Notes: generated by a model not told the origin, from the letters alone. Counted from the stretch's first letter, positions 53,296-62,033 are shown. The stretch: DNA of 64,000 nucleotides from Scybalousia_A sp963540815 (GCA_963540815.1 CAUTQY010000002.1:1-64000), one strand, 5' to 3'. Numbers and translations: made by a program.

Positions 53296-54429
53296 ATGAG
53301 AAACGACGACCTTAAAACGATACAGCAAAACGTATTATCTTATAATCAAAATTACGATATAATGCAATGGGGGGCACAAAACGACTACCCGCAACAAATC
53401 TTACGCGTCGTTTCCAACTCTATAACGGCACAAGAATGCCTAAGTATTTACAAGTCTTTTCTTATGGGTTTGGGTTTCAAAGATACCTTTTTGAATGATT
53501 ACGTTATTAACTCAAAAAACCAAACGCTTTTTGAGTTCTTGGAAATTTTGGCTTCCGATTATGCTATTTTCGGAGGCTTCGCTTTTCTCGTTAAATACAA
53601 CGCTTTTTTGGACGTTAGGGAGGTTTTGCCCATCGGCTTTGAGACCTTGAGACTATCAAACAGAGACAAAAATTATAATTATCAAAACCTTGCAATTCAT
53701 AACGATTGGGGTAAAGAATATCAACGACTAAAACGATTTGATGACAAGGACATGAAACGCTTTAACTTCTTTGACAGTAGCAAGCAAAGACTGAAAGCGG
53801 AAATATTACACGTAGGAGACATAACAAAATACAAAGGGCAAATATTCTACTACTCTAATACCGGGAGAAAAGTATATTCACAACCCATTTTTACACCCGC
53901 AATAAAAGATATGCACACCGAGGACACAATAAGTACAATAGACAACCGCAACGCTTACAACAGATTTATGCCGAGCGGTATTTTGGTACAGACACTTAAC
54001 AATAACGGAATAGACGAGTACGAGGCACAGAACATTAATAATGAATTTCAGAACGCTTTTTTGCAAGCGCAAGGCCCCGACAGTTTGGGTAAGATAATGG
54101 CGCTTACCGTTAGAGACAAGGACGATATGCCACAGTTTATTAATATGCAACCGAATAATTATGCCAACGACTACAAGGTAACAAGTGAAAGAATTAAAAA
54201 CTCTATAAGACAGGCCTTTAGATTACCCCCCATTCTGTGCAGCGAACACGTAAGCACGGGCTTTGATACGGACGCAATGCAAAGCGCTTTTATTTACTAC
54301 AACTCACAGACAAATACGGAAAGACAGATTTTAACAAAGAGTATAAGAAAAGTTTTTGCCAATTGGTACGATAAAAGAATAAAAGACTTGAGTTTTGAAA
54401 TAAAACCTTCCTCTTGGCAAAACTATTAA
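53296..54429 (+). CDS. Portal protein
   Basis: A 377-residue protein with the HK97-type portal look. It has an N-terminal MQWGAQNDYPQQILRVVSNS, a core helix YKSFLMGLGF, FGGFAFLVKYN near residue 93, a DMHTEDTISTIDNRNAYNRFMPSGILVQ segment, and the C-terminal helix region IRQAFRLPPILCSEHVSTGFDTDAMQSAFIYYN. It would form the dodecameric DNA port. It is encoded after the capsid gene rather than before it. Confidence 0.82.
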   Translation: MRNDDLKTIQQNVLSYNQNYDIMQWGAQNDYPQQILRVVSNSITAQECLSIYKSFLMGLGFKDTFLNDYVINSKNQTLFEFLEILASDYAIFGGFAFLVKYNAFLDVREVLPIGFETLRLSNRDKNYNYQNLAIHNDWGKEYQRLKRFDDKDMKRFNFFDSSKQRLKAEILHVGDITKYKGQIFYYSNTGRKVYSQPIFTPAIKDMHTEDTISTIDNRNAYNRFMPSGILVQTLNNNGIDEYEAQNINNEFQNAFLQAQGPDSLGKIMALTVRDKDDMPQFINMQPNNYANDYKVTSERIKNSIRQAFRLPPILCSEHVSTGFDTDAMQSAFIYYNSQTNTERQILTKSIRKVFANWYDKRIKDLSFEIKPSSWQNY

Positions 54430-54442
54430 AGACAAAGACAAC

Positions 54443-54454
54443 ACAACTTAAAAC
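54443..54454 (+). promoter_or_regulatory. ACAACTTAAAAC box 8 (9 nt before ATG 54464)
   Basis: Match to the box except its first base. Confidence 0.6.
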
Positions 54455-54463
54455 GATATAAGG

Positions 54464-55351
54464 ATGGCAAACATAATTTTTCCAAACGATTTTAACAAAA
54501 TAGAGGATTTGAGTAACGAGGACGTTTTGCTTATAAACGACGCTTCCAAAACAGACGAAACGCAAACAAACAATTTCTATACTACTATTGAACAACTCAC
54601 AAACTTTATAAAATCAAACGAAAGCGGCTTTATGGGTATTGCAACCGCAGACGCCAATTTGCCAAACGCAACACACACAAAAGAGTATTATTTTGCAACA
54701 AAGAAAGGAAAATATTACTACAACAACCCGGTGCAAAATGTCTATATAGACAACGACAACCTCAACCTACTTTATACCATAGATGCGGGCAAAACTTGGC
54801 AAAGTAGCCCTTTGGTAGAAACCTCAACTTTTGCAACAACCGAAACGCTTAACAATGAAATTGCCAAACTGCAACCCGACAATTACGTACAAAAAGACGT
54901 AACGCAGGACGAACCTATAAGTACATTAGACTTTGCAACAATTCAAAGCACAGACGGCGAGCTTTGGTTTCGTATGTATAACGAAAGGACGCAAGAAGCG
55001 GAAAAACTTAATCAAACTCTACTAAAAAACGCTTTGCAGTCTTACATAACCGACAAGCTCAAAGACTACCCGACTTTTTCCGAGGTGTATGCTATTTTTC
55101 GTAACCTCACCGGGATAGAGGATGCTATAAGGGAGTTAAACATTCTAAAAGGAGAAACCTCCCAACTTGTAGTACCGTTTCCCGCAGCGGAAAAAGTGGA
55201 AATAAACCACAAATTTAATCACGTCCCAAAAGTTTTAATTTTAGACGAAAAAGGTAATACAGTAGATGCAACAATTACGTACTCTTTAAACTTACGAACG
55301 ATAACTTGCGTATTTGCTACAACGGTAAAAGGCACAGCCTATTTAAATTAA
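54464..55351 (+). CDS. Phage tail fibre/appendage protein
   Basis: A 295-residue protein. The N-terminal part (IFPNDFNKIEDLSNEDVLLINDASKTDETQTNNFYTTIEQL) resembles Bacteroidota fibre proteins with collar-like repeats. The middle has coiled coil (TETLNNEIAKLQ). The C-terminal 80 residues form a beta domain (VEINHKFNHVPKVLILDEKGNTVDATITYSL) like carbohydrate-binding or fibre-tip domains. Host recognition is likely. Confidence 0.6.
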   Translation: MANIIFPNDFNKIEDLSNEDVLLINDASKTDETQTNNFYTTIEQLTNFIKSNESGFMGIATADANLPNATHTKEYYFATKKGKYYYNNPVQNVYIDNDNLNLLYTIDAGKTWQSSPLVETSTFATTETLNNEIAKLQPDNYVQKDVTQDEPISTLDFATIQSTDGELWFRMYNERTQEAEKLNQTLLKNALQSYITDKLKDYPTFSEVYAIFRNLTGIEDAIRELNILKGETSQLVVPFPAAEKVEINHKFNHVPKVLILDEKGNTVDATITYSLNLRTITCVFATTVKGTAYLN

Positions 55352-55355
55352 CAAA

Positions 55356-55368
55356 AACAACTTTAAAC
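55356..55368 (+). promoter_or_regulatory. AACAACTTTAAAC box 9 (3 nt before ATG 55372)
   Basis: Box variant with one A replaced by T; it decides the holin start at 55372. Confidence 0.55.
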
Positions 55369-55371
55369 ACG

Positions 55372-55881
55372 ATGGAACAGGTAACAAGATTTTTTATTGC
55401 AATTTTAAGTGCTTTTATAGGGTATATTTTCCCTTCACTTTCTTTTATTTTAGTCGCTTTGTGTTTCATAATCATAGACAACATAAGTGCGTATTTCTGC
55501 AATTTGAGAGTAAGGGCAAAATTTCCTACAAAGTGCCGTAATGCCAAATTTTCGTCTATTAGGGCTTGGAAAACTTTAAGGACGATGGGATTTGCCATTG
55601 GTATTATTGTGTTGGCTTTCCTTTTGGAAACTCAAATTTTGTATCACTTTACGGACTTCAAACTTACTGCAATGGTTAGTTTGATGATTTGCGGAGTAAC
55701 GGCTTTAAGTATTTTGGAGAACTGGGCAAGTGCAAACGACAACGCACCTAAGTGGTTAAATCTTTTGAGAAAATTTCTTATAGACAAGTCGGAAAGGTAT
55801 TTTGATGCCGACATTAACGGAGACGGAAAAATAGGAAAAACGGAGGAAAAAGAAGATTTAAACAATAAGACAGATGGCTAA
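55372..55881 (+). CDS. Phage holin with C-terminal EF-hand-like loop
   Basis: The ATG at 55372 is chosen over frames that overlap the preceding gene. The product has 169 residues with three to four hydrophobic segments: FFIAILSAFIGYIF, LSFILVALCFIIID, MGFAIGIIVLAFLL and LTAMVSLMICGVTAL. It ends in a soluble tail with DINGDGKIGKTE, a complete EF-hand/dockerin calcium-loop pattern. The family is the Bacteroidota phage holin type that permits endolysin release. Its last eight bases overlap the next gene. Confidence 0.75.
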   Translation: MEQVTRFFIAILSAFIGYIFPSLSFILVALCFIIIDNISAYFCNLRVRAKFPTKCRNAKFSSIRAWKTLRTMGFAIGIIVLAFLLETQILYHFTDFKLTAMVSLMICGVTALSILENWASANDNAPKWLNLLRKFLIDKSERYFDADINGDGKIGKTEEKEDLNNKTDG

Positions 55882-56737
55882 CATATCAAAGGTAAAGGTA
55901 AATAATGCAACGTACGATTTGGGGCAACCCTTTACGTATTACGGTGTGCAAATTGCTTTAAGCGGTACGGACGGAAATATGTACTCTTACGACAACAACA
56001 CGGGAGCAATGAAAGTACAAAACGTAAAGGTAATTTTTGATAAGTTAATTGACTACATAAACGCCCATGCACCTTATAAAAAGTTTTTCAACGGTTTTAT
56101 CTCCAAGTTTACGAGTGGTACCGGAATGACACTTTCCGAAATAGTTTTCAGACACGCAGGTATGGGAGAGACAATTGCCCTTGATGCGCACCGGCCAATG
56201 TACTTTGATTTTTATTGCGACAACATAACTAATTTAAAGTTAGGTAAGTCGGACGCTTATATGAACCTTTACGGTAATATTAAATGGGAGAGATTTGCCG
56301 GTGCGGAAAGTAAATTTTATTACAGAAAAGCACACGTGCAATTATGGTACCTTTCGAGTACCAAAGAGGAGGGCTACGGTGTTTGCAGAAATGATTTATG
56401 GCTACAAGGACAATTGCAAACGGAGACCACACAGGCAACGACTACGACCTCCGATGTAGATTTGCAAAATGATTTGACACTACAATGGGAAAACACAACC
56501 GACACGACTATTACGATTAATTCGGTAGTCAGCAAAGAAGCAAGGCTAAACTTACAAGGCCTTAAATTTACTTCAATGCGAAAAGCAAAGATTATCTATA
56601 ATGTTAATGCAAACCTTGTACTTCACATTTACGCGGGCAACGAGTACGTAGTTAATTTTCAGCCAAACGAAATAAAAGAAATAAACATAACAGCAAATTA
56701 TAACGAAAAGGGATTCATTAACGCAGTAATATATTAA
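55874..56737 (+). CDS. Phage fibre protein A
   Basis: A 287-residue beta-rich protein starting MANISKVKVNNATYDLGQPF, a start shared with the next gene product. The middle is aromatic-rich with YYRKAHVQLWYLSSTKEEGYGVCRNDLWLQGQL, and the C-terminal part is a beta-sandwich-like Thr/Asn region. Likely tail fibre or receptor-binding protein. Translationally coupled to the holin. Confidence 0.55.
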   Translation: MANISKVKVNNATYDLGQPFTYYGVQIALSGTDGNMYSYDNNTGAMKVQNVKVIFDKLIDYINAHAPYKKFFNGFISKFTSGTGMTLSEIVFRHAGMGETIALDAHRPMYFDFYCDNITNLKLGKSDAYMNLYGNIKWERFAGAESKFYYRKAHVQLWYLSSTKEEGYGVCRNDLWLQGQLQTETTQATTTTSDVDLQNDLTLQWENTTDTTITINSVVSKEARLNLQGLKFTSMRKAKIIYNVNANLVLHIYAGNEYVVNFQPNEIKEINITANYNEKGFINAVIY

Positions 56738-56751
56738 AACAAAACAACGAA

Positions 56752-57732
56752 ATGGCAGACATAACAAGAATAACGGTAGGCGGTACAACCTATAATTTGC
56801 GAGACGAACAGGCAATCGCGCTTATAGAAGTGTTGCAGAACTCACTAACAGGAGGTATGCGATACATAGGTACTGCTTTACAATTTGCGGTACAAGGCCC
56901 CGTATATATCAAAACGGGAAACGACACTATAATATGCTACTACACAGGCACGCAGCCGACACTTGCCAGTGTAACTATACAGGGAGTGGTTTATCAGTGT
57001 ACTTATAAGAAATTGCAGGCGGGATATGTGACTATTTACGGAGAGAGTGAATATGTTTTCAGTGATGCCGATAATCTTTTCCACGAATTCGGAAGCACGG
57101 GTTCTTTAAAGGCTTTGGCTTTCAAAGACAATGCCAGCGGAACGTATAAGAGAACGACAAAGGTAACTACTACCCTAAACAAGACAAACAAGACCCTAAC
57201 GCCGCAAGTAACACAGGGCACAATAGAGGGTACGGGCAAATTTACTCCCGCAGGTACGATAACGCAGGGCATACAGACGAAGGAAGCACTTATTGCGAGT
57301 GTTACACCTACAACGCAAAAGATGGTAAAGACGTCCGTTAAGGGAGTGAACGGACAGACACAGGCAAGCAAGGCGAGCGTCAATAGTTTTGAAGGCATAA
57401 GTGCAAACGTCAGCGGTGAGACTTTAATACTCACAAATAATATTATGAATTTCACTGATGTTGCAGTACCTATTGCTAACACTAACGCAACAGACGTGGC
57501 AACGGGGGAAATTTCAGCGACCGGTACAGGAGGTGCGGTGGTTACAAGTGTGGCAAAGACGACCAAAAACGCGGTGACAAATGTTGCGAACCCTACCTTT
57601 GCAGGTACGGAGGGAAACATAAACGTAACCGGCGCCACAAAGAATGTAAAGGTAGGAAATCTTATTGTGTCCACGGCCGACAGCGCAACAAGTACGATAA
57701 CCGAAACAGACCAAACAATTACGGTAAGTTAA
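56752..57732 (+). CDS. Phage fibre protein B, Thr/Val-rich repeats
   Basis: A 326-residue protein starting MADITRITVGGTTYNLRDEQA, homologous in its first 20 residues to fibre protein A. Residues 140-326 are Thr/Ala/Val/Asn-rich and low in aromatics, as in elongated beta-helical shafts (TQGTIEGTGKFTPAGTITQG). It is probably the second subunit of a branched or alternative fibre. Confidence 0.55.
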   Translation: MADITRITVGGTTYNLRDEQAIALIEVLQNSLTGGMRYIGTALQFAVQGPVYIKTGNDTIICYYTGTQPTLASVTIQGVVYQCTYKKLQAGYVTIYGESEYVFSDADNLFHEFGSTGSLKALAFKDNASGTYKRTTKVTTTLNKTNKTLTPQVTQGTIEGTGKFTPAGTITQGIQTKEALIASVTPTTQKMVKTSVKGVNGQTQASKASVNSFEGISANVSGETLILTNNIMNFTDVAVPIANTNATDVATGEISATGTGGAVVTSVAKTTKNAVTNVANPTFAGTEGNINVTGATKNVKVGNLIVSTADSATSTITETDQTITVS

Positions 57733-57823
57733 AAGATGCGTCATTACGAGCGAAAAGCAAAACAATACAAAAAAAAATAATTGTTTTTCATTTTTCTACT
57801 TTATTTAATTATTACAATTAGGT

Positions 57824-57902
57824 GCGGGAGGGAATAATTTTTTCATATATTTTTTACTTATTATGGTACTTTATTTTTAACACTGATACTCTAACCTCCC
57901 GC
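57824..57902. other. Long-range inverted repeat between fibre and lysozyme genes
   Basis: GCGGGAGG (57824-57831) and CCTCCCGC (57895-57902) are perfect complements 63 bases apart, in the 239-base gap 57733-57971. They could close an RNA stem; a CCCCGTGGGG hairpin follows. No gene is seen in this gap. Confidence 0.45.
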
Positions 57903-57955
57903 TCCCCGTGGGGGGAAAAAACAAAGAAAACAAAAACAAGGTAACAATATATTAA

Positions 57956-57968
57956 AACAACTTAAAAC
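57956..57968 (+). promoter_or_regulatory. AACAACTTAAAAC box 10 (3 nt before ATG 57972)
   Basis: Exact match upstream of the lysozyme gene, short spacing class. Confidence 0.65.
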
Positions 57969-57971
57969 TAT

Positions 57972-58421
57972 ATGAAAACTTCACAAAAAGGTATAGATTT
58001 AATAAAGGTATTCGAAGGTTTAAGATTAAAAGCGTACTACCCTATAAAAACCGAACAATATTATACAATAGGGTACGGACATTCTGATAAAAATATAAAA
58101 GAAGGAGACGTAATAACAAAAGAACAAGCGGAGGAATTACTAAAAAAAGATTTGGCAAAGTTTGAAGCGGGAGTAACCGAACTAACAAAGGGAGTAAGCC
58201 TTAATCAAAATCAATTTGACGCGTTAGTGTCTTTTGCTTTCAATTGCGGATTGGCAAACCTCAGACGCTCTACTTTGTTAAAATATGTAAGGCAAGCACC
58301 GAAAGATGAAAGGATTTATAAGGAGTTTAACCGTTGGATATATGCGAGCAACCGTCCGTTAGAGGGGCTAAAACGCAGGAGAAAAGCGGAGGCAAACCTA
58401 TATTTTAGTACGAACATATGA
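57972..58421 (+). CDS. Endolysin, GH24 lysozyme
   Basis: A 149-residue T4/P21-type lysozyme cleaving peptidoglycan glycan strands. Catalytic Glu15 lies in FEGLRLKAYY and Thr32 in TIGYGH; later landmarks are QFDALVSFAFNCG and EGLKRRRKAEANLY. Between Glu15 and Thr32 there are two more residues than in T4 or R21 lysozymes, and the usual Asp is missing (PIKTEQ instead). No signal or SAR helix is present, so it should depend on the holin. Confidence 0.85.
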   Translation: MKTSQKGIDLIKVFEGLRLKAYYPIKTEQYYTIGYGHSDKNIKEGDVITKEQAEELLKKDLAKFEAGVTELTKGVSLNQNQFDALVSFAFNCGLANLRRSTLLKYVRQAPKDERIYKEFNRWIYASNRPLEGLKRRRKAEANLYFSTNI

Positions 58422-58870
58422 ACGTAATAAAACACTTGGAAGAATTAAAGCAAGACATTGTAAACCTATACATTGTAAAGAATGTAAAGGCAAGTGGTAA
58501 TTTTGCACAAAATATTGAAATAAGGCAAGTTGCCGACAAGCGATGGCAAGTAATAGCACCTTATTACGTTTGGTATTTTGAAAAAGGTAAATCACCGGGC
58601 AAGGTGCCAAACGGCTTTGCTTCAATTATCTACAAATGGAGTATGGACAAGGGTATCACTTTTACAAACGATAAACAACGTGCCCGCTTTGCTTTTCTTA
58701 CTGCAAAGAAAATACAAAAAGAAGGCACAAAGGCTTTTAGAACAAAGGAAAGAGAAGGGCAAATATACACGCAACCTATAGAACAGGCAACGCAAAACAT
58801 AAAAAAAGAAGTGATCCGGGAACTCACAAACACGGTAAATGTTATTTTCAAAGAATTTAATAAATTATGA
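58418..58870 (+). CDS. Phage neck/head-completion-like protein
   Basis: A 150-residue protein overlapping the lysozyme stop by 4 bases. WYFEKGKSPGKVPNGFASIIYKWSMDKGI resembles a HK97-gp10-like or minor capsid protein found in Bacteroidota phages, and the C-terminus is helical. It overlaps the large terminase start too, so all three are translated as a coupled set. Confidence 0.5.
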   Translation: MNVIKHLEELKQDIVNLYIVKNVKASGNFAQNIEIRQVADKRWQVIAPYYVWYFEKGKSPGKVPNGFASIIYKWSMDKGITFTNDKQRARFAFLTAKKIQKEGTKAFRTKEREGQIYTQPIEQATQNIKKEVIRELTNTVNVIFKEFNKL

Positions 58871-60042
58871 TACTCAAAACGGCAAAGGTCTTTGCTTACA
58901 TAGACGAGGCTTTTAATAAGGGGTATGCTATATGTAGTGCGCAGGGTAGTAGTAGAAGCGGAAAGACATATAACATAATCATTTGGCTTATTATGTATGC
59001 AATGCTACACTCTACAACAATAAGTATTGTAAGGAAAACGCTCCCGAGTTTGAAGCGAAGCGTTTTAAGAGACTTTGCCACAATTTGCCACGAATGCAAC
59101 ATAACATTAACGGAAAACAAAACCGACCTAACTTTTCAAATAAGAAACGGAAAAAATAAAAGTCTCATAGAGTTTTTCAGTATTAACGACGAGGCAAGAA
59201 TACGAGGCTCAAAGCGTGATATTCTTTTTATTAACGAGGCAAACGAAATAACTCAACAGGAGTGGGTACAATTAAATATGAGAACGACCCGCTTTTCTAT
59301 CATAGACTACAACCCAAGTTTTGCAGACGACTTTTGGATTTGCGAGGTTAATAAACGCAAAGACTGCAACCACTTTATAACTACCTACAAGGACAACCCT
59401 TTTTTAGAGGACAAAATTATAATGGAAATAGAGGCTTTGCGCCAGACAAATAAAAGTTTATGGGAAATTTACGGTTTAGGGTTGCAGACACAAGCGGAAG
59501 GTTTGGTATTTGATAAAATTACCATAGTAGACGAATTTCCTACTTATGCAAAAAAAGTCTGTGTAAGTGCCGACTACGGATTTACCAACGACCCCACGGC
59601 AATTGTTCTATGCGGAGTGTATGAAAACAAACTATTTATTAAAGAAATAGAGTATTCTACACATATGATAACCCGGGATATTATAGAGACTTTGCGACCT
59701 TATAAACAATACACACTCATAAGTGAGATAGACAACAGACTAATTGCAGAACTGAAACTTGCAGGGTATAATGTTGAAAAGGTAAAGAAAAACGATATAC
59801 TTACGGGTATTGCAAAGATGCAACAATTTGAAATTTGCGTAACAAAGAACAGCACGGACGTTATCAAAGAGTTTAAAAATTATACCTACATAAACAAGGA
59901 CGGACGATTTATAAACCAACCGATAGACGCTTTTAATCATAGTATAGACGCCGTGCGTTATTATTGTTTGATGAGGTTATTTGACAAATCGGGAGGCAAA
60001 TTTTATTTCAACCCGATAATAGATAAAGGAGGACGACACTAA
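58867..60042 (+). CDS. Terminase large subunit
   Basis: A 391-residue packaging motor. ATPase half: Walker A GSSRSGKT near residue 27, then SIVRKTLPSLKRSV, and Walker B DILFINEAN near 118. Nuclease half: ADYGFTNDPTAI near 239 (first Asp), SEIDNRLIAEL near 284 and FNHSIDAVRYYCLMR near 357. It resembles PBSX/phBC6A51-type terminases, matching the HTH small subunit far upstream. Confidence 0.9.
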   Translation: MILKTAKVFAYIDEAFNKGYAICSAQGSSRSGKTYNIIIWLIMYAMLHSTTISIVRKTLPSLKRSVLRDFATICHECNITLTENKTDLTFQIRNGKNKSLIEFFSINDEARIRGSKRDILFINEANEITQQEWVQLNMRTTRFSIIDYNPSFADDFWICEVNKRKDCNHFITTYKDNPFLEDKIIMEIEALRQTNKSLWEIYGLGLQTQAEGLVFDKITIVDEFPTYAKKVCVSADYGFTNDPTAIVLCGVYENKLFIKEIEYSTHMITRDIIETLRPYKQYTLISEIDNRLIAELKLAGYNVEKVKKNDILTGIAKMQQFEICVTKNSTDVIKEFKNYTYINKDGRFINQPIDAFNHSIDAVRYYCLMRLFDKSGGKFYFNPIIDKGGRH

Positions 60043-60069
60043 TTATTAATTATATAACCCAGATAAATT

Positions 60070-60675
60070 ATGAAAATAGAAAGAAAGATTAATATTGCGA
60101 TTGTTATTGTAATGCTTTGTATTTGCTTTGTTTTAGTACGCTTGGCAAACAAGAAAGTAAACAAAGAAAACGAAAGACTGAAAAACAACATAACGGCGCT
60201 AACAAAACGAATGCACGAGTATGTTTTAAAAGACAGTACGCAAAAAGTGGAAATTGAACAACTGACCTACAAAAACGAGGAGATGTATTTCATTAACGAT
60301 GCCCTGAATAACTACATAGATATTTTGGACATTAAACGCAAAAACGTAAAGGAAATAACCCAAATAAGTACAAGGGCAAATTACGTAATAGATACTTTTT
60401 TTGTTAAAGATACTATTATTATAACGGAGAAACAGACCGACACACTTACGAAAACTCACTACAAGGACGCTTATGTAGATTTGTCTGTATTACAGAAAGA
60501 CAATAAGATAACAAAAGCGGACATTATTACTTTTGACACCATCACAACGATAGTACATAAAGAGTACCGAAAACGTTTTTTGTGTTTTAAGTGGAGACCT
60601 TACTACAAGGTAACCATTCACAACACAAACCCTTATAGCAGAATAACAAACGCACAGAACGTAAAGATTGAGTAA
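60070..60675 (+). CDS. Membrane-anchored spanin-like protein (DUF6549-like)
   Basis: A 201-residue protein: an N-terminal transmembrane helix (INIAIVIVMLCICFVLVRLA), a coiled coil (ENERLKNNITALTKRMHEYV), then a beta-rich domain with KDTIIITEKQTDTL and CFKWRPYYKVTIHNTNPYS. The layout matches Rz-type inner-membrane spanins of Bacteroides phages. Its last codons lie inside the 28-bp direct repeat. It ends the late operon. Confidence 0.6.
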   Translation: MKIERKINIAIVIVMLCICFVLVRLANKKVNKENERLKNNITALTKRMHEYVLKDSTQKVEIEQLTYKNEEMYFINDALNNYIDILDIKRKNVKEITQISTRANYVIDTFFVKDTIIITEKQTDTLTKTHYKDAYVDLSVLQKDNKITKADIITFDTITTIVHKEYRKRFLCFKWRPYYKVTIHNTNPYSRITNAQNVKIE

Positions 60676-60681
60676 AAAGGA
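60654..60681. repeat. 28-bp direct repeat, left copy
   Basis: ACAGAACGTAAAGATTGAGT plus eight more bases, identical to 62104-62131. It contains the stop codon of the spanin-like gene. It flanks the STAS/ATPase cassette on its left side. Confidence 0.9.
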
Positions 60682-60772
60682 GAGCGTACTACCCTCCCCT
60701 CCTCCCCATTTTACTATATGTAGACCATCTGTTAATTAATGATAGCGGCACTCTTTAACCTTGTAAAGTTAA

Positions 60773-61108
60773 TTAAAATGTAGAAAGAAACGCCCGTAAA
60801 TCTTTTTCGGAAGTTATTTTACCCATAACGATTTTTTCTTTTGTCTCTTTTTTTCCATATTTATGTGTATTTCTTACGGCGTCCATTATTGATTGTACAA
60901 CAGATGACATATTAATGAGGTTGATTTTAGGGTATTTTTTGATAAAAGAATAGAGCTCGTCAGCAAAAGAACGAGAAATAAACTTAACGTCTTTAAAATC
61001 CAACGTTTGAGTATCAGTGTCATCATTTATAGCATTAATAACAACTTCCGCATTAGTCCTCAATCTAATATCATCACTTAATATCTCTTTAATTACTATT
61101 GTTTTCAT
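60773..61108 (-). CDS. STAS-like (DUF4325-type) protein
   Basis: A 111-residue protein: MKTIVIKEILSDDIRLRT, then TQTLDFKDVKFISRSFADELYSFIKKYPKINLINMS, which is the beta-alpha core of DUF4325/STAS-like anti-anti-sigma-type domains with the conserved F-x-S-R-S-F-A-D-E. It lies 10 bases downstream of the ATPase gene. The pair resembles a SpoIIAA/SpoIIAB-like partner switch: kinase and substrate or inhibitor. Target unknown. Confidence 0.65.
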   Translation of the reverse strand: MKTIVIKEILSDDIRLRTNAEVVINAINDDTDTQTLDFKDVKFISRSFADELYSFIKKYPKINLINMSSVVQSIMDAVRNTHKYGKKETKEKIVMGKITSEKDLRAFLSTF

Positions 61109-61118
61109 AATTTTGGTT

Positions 61119-62033
61119 TTATTCTAAATATTTACTATACTCAAAATTTTGGGGTACGTCAATTGGAATTTTTATTAAAATTATTGTCCCTTTCCAATAT
61201 ATACGCTTTGGCAATTCTTTCACCTCATCTTGTTTTCCTTTTGTACTTCTGAAAAAAGCATTCCCTGACATCATAAAAAAAGAACCATTCAACCCCTCAA
61301 CTAACATTTGCCTTGTTGTCCGTATCCCAAATCCTCTTTCTTGGGAGTTGTTTTTTGTGGAATTGCCCTCATTGGCATACTTCAAGGCTTGTGCCGGGTT
61401 GTCTTGTATTTCATTAAGAAATTTGCCGGCCTTTCTGTAGCTACCCAAAACAGTAATACCATCGTCTGAAATACAAATATTAAGGCATCTTTCTCTTTGT
61501 AAATATTGCGAAAAGATATAACCGTGTTTGCAATCCGAATGTTCCTTTATATTCGTAATTAACTCACCGAACATATAGGATAAAGGGGTAATAATCGCAG
61601 ATTCAGACCCAATCCCGCATTGCCTCTCTATTACTCTTTGCAAAACACTTTGTATTCCGTCAATGTGTTTGTTATTTACATCAAAACAACATATAGGGAT
61701 ATAAGATTTTGATAAGTAAGTACATAATTTTGTTTTAATATCTTGTTCGGACACTATCTTAGAAGTCTCCTCAAACCTGACAGTGTCTAAGTAACCCCGT
61801 ATTTTGGAAGTATTTATTAAAGTAATATTTTGCTTGGAGGCTTTGTATATAGATAATGGGGCGAGGAATAGAGGATGTATAAATGTTACATTTTCAAAAT
61901 CCCATTTTATAGTGGCATTTTCGTCTTTTTCTGTTTCAAGGATAACGCTAAATAATTCATTAAAAACTTCTCCTATGCGGGAATATTCATTAACACTTTG
62001 TATTTTAATTATATTTTCTTTATTGCATTCCAT
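61119..62033 (-). CDS. STAS-GHKL ATPase fusion (anti-sigma-factor-like)
   Basis: The start is taken at the ATG at 62033; the longer frame to 62156 runs through the direct repeat. The product has 304 residues. Residues 1-90 look like a STAS-like domain (TIKWDFENVTFIHPLFLAPLSIYK). Residues 130-290 are a GHKL ATPase: N-box Glu157-x-x-x-Asn161, G1 ISDDG (Asp190, Gly192), G2 RGFGIRTTRQM (233-243) and a final WKGTIILIKIP strand. The His of two-component kinases is absent, so it may phosphorylate its STAS partner or act as an ATP-driven switch. Confidence 0.7.
   Translation of the reverse strand: MECNKENIIKIQSVNEYSRIGEVFNELFSVILETEKDENATIKWDFENVTFIHPLFLAPLSIYKASKQNITLINTSKIRGYLDTVRFEETSKIVSEQDIKTKLCTYLSKSYIPICCFDVNNKHIDGIQSVLQRVIERQCGIGSESAIITPLSYMFGELITNIKEHSDCKHGYIFSQYLQRERCLNICISDDGITVLGSYRKAGKFLNEIQDNPAQALKYANEGNSTKNNSQERGFGIRTTRQMLVEGLNGSFFMMSGNAFFRSTKGKQDEVKELPKRIYWKGTIILIKIPIDVPQNFEYSKYLE

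Noticed and set aside
57036..57674. A 212-codon minus-strand frame under fibre protein B
   Set aside because: Val/Phe/Pro-rich antisense of a Thr/Asn-rich fibre gene; overlaps a well-packed plus-strand gene.
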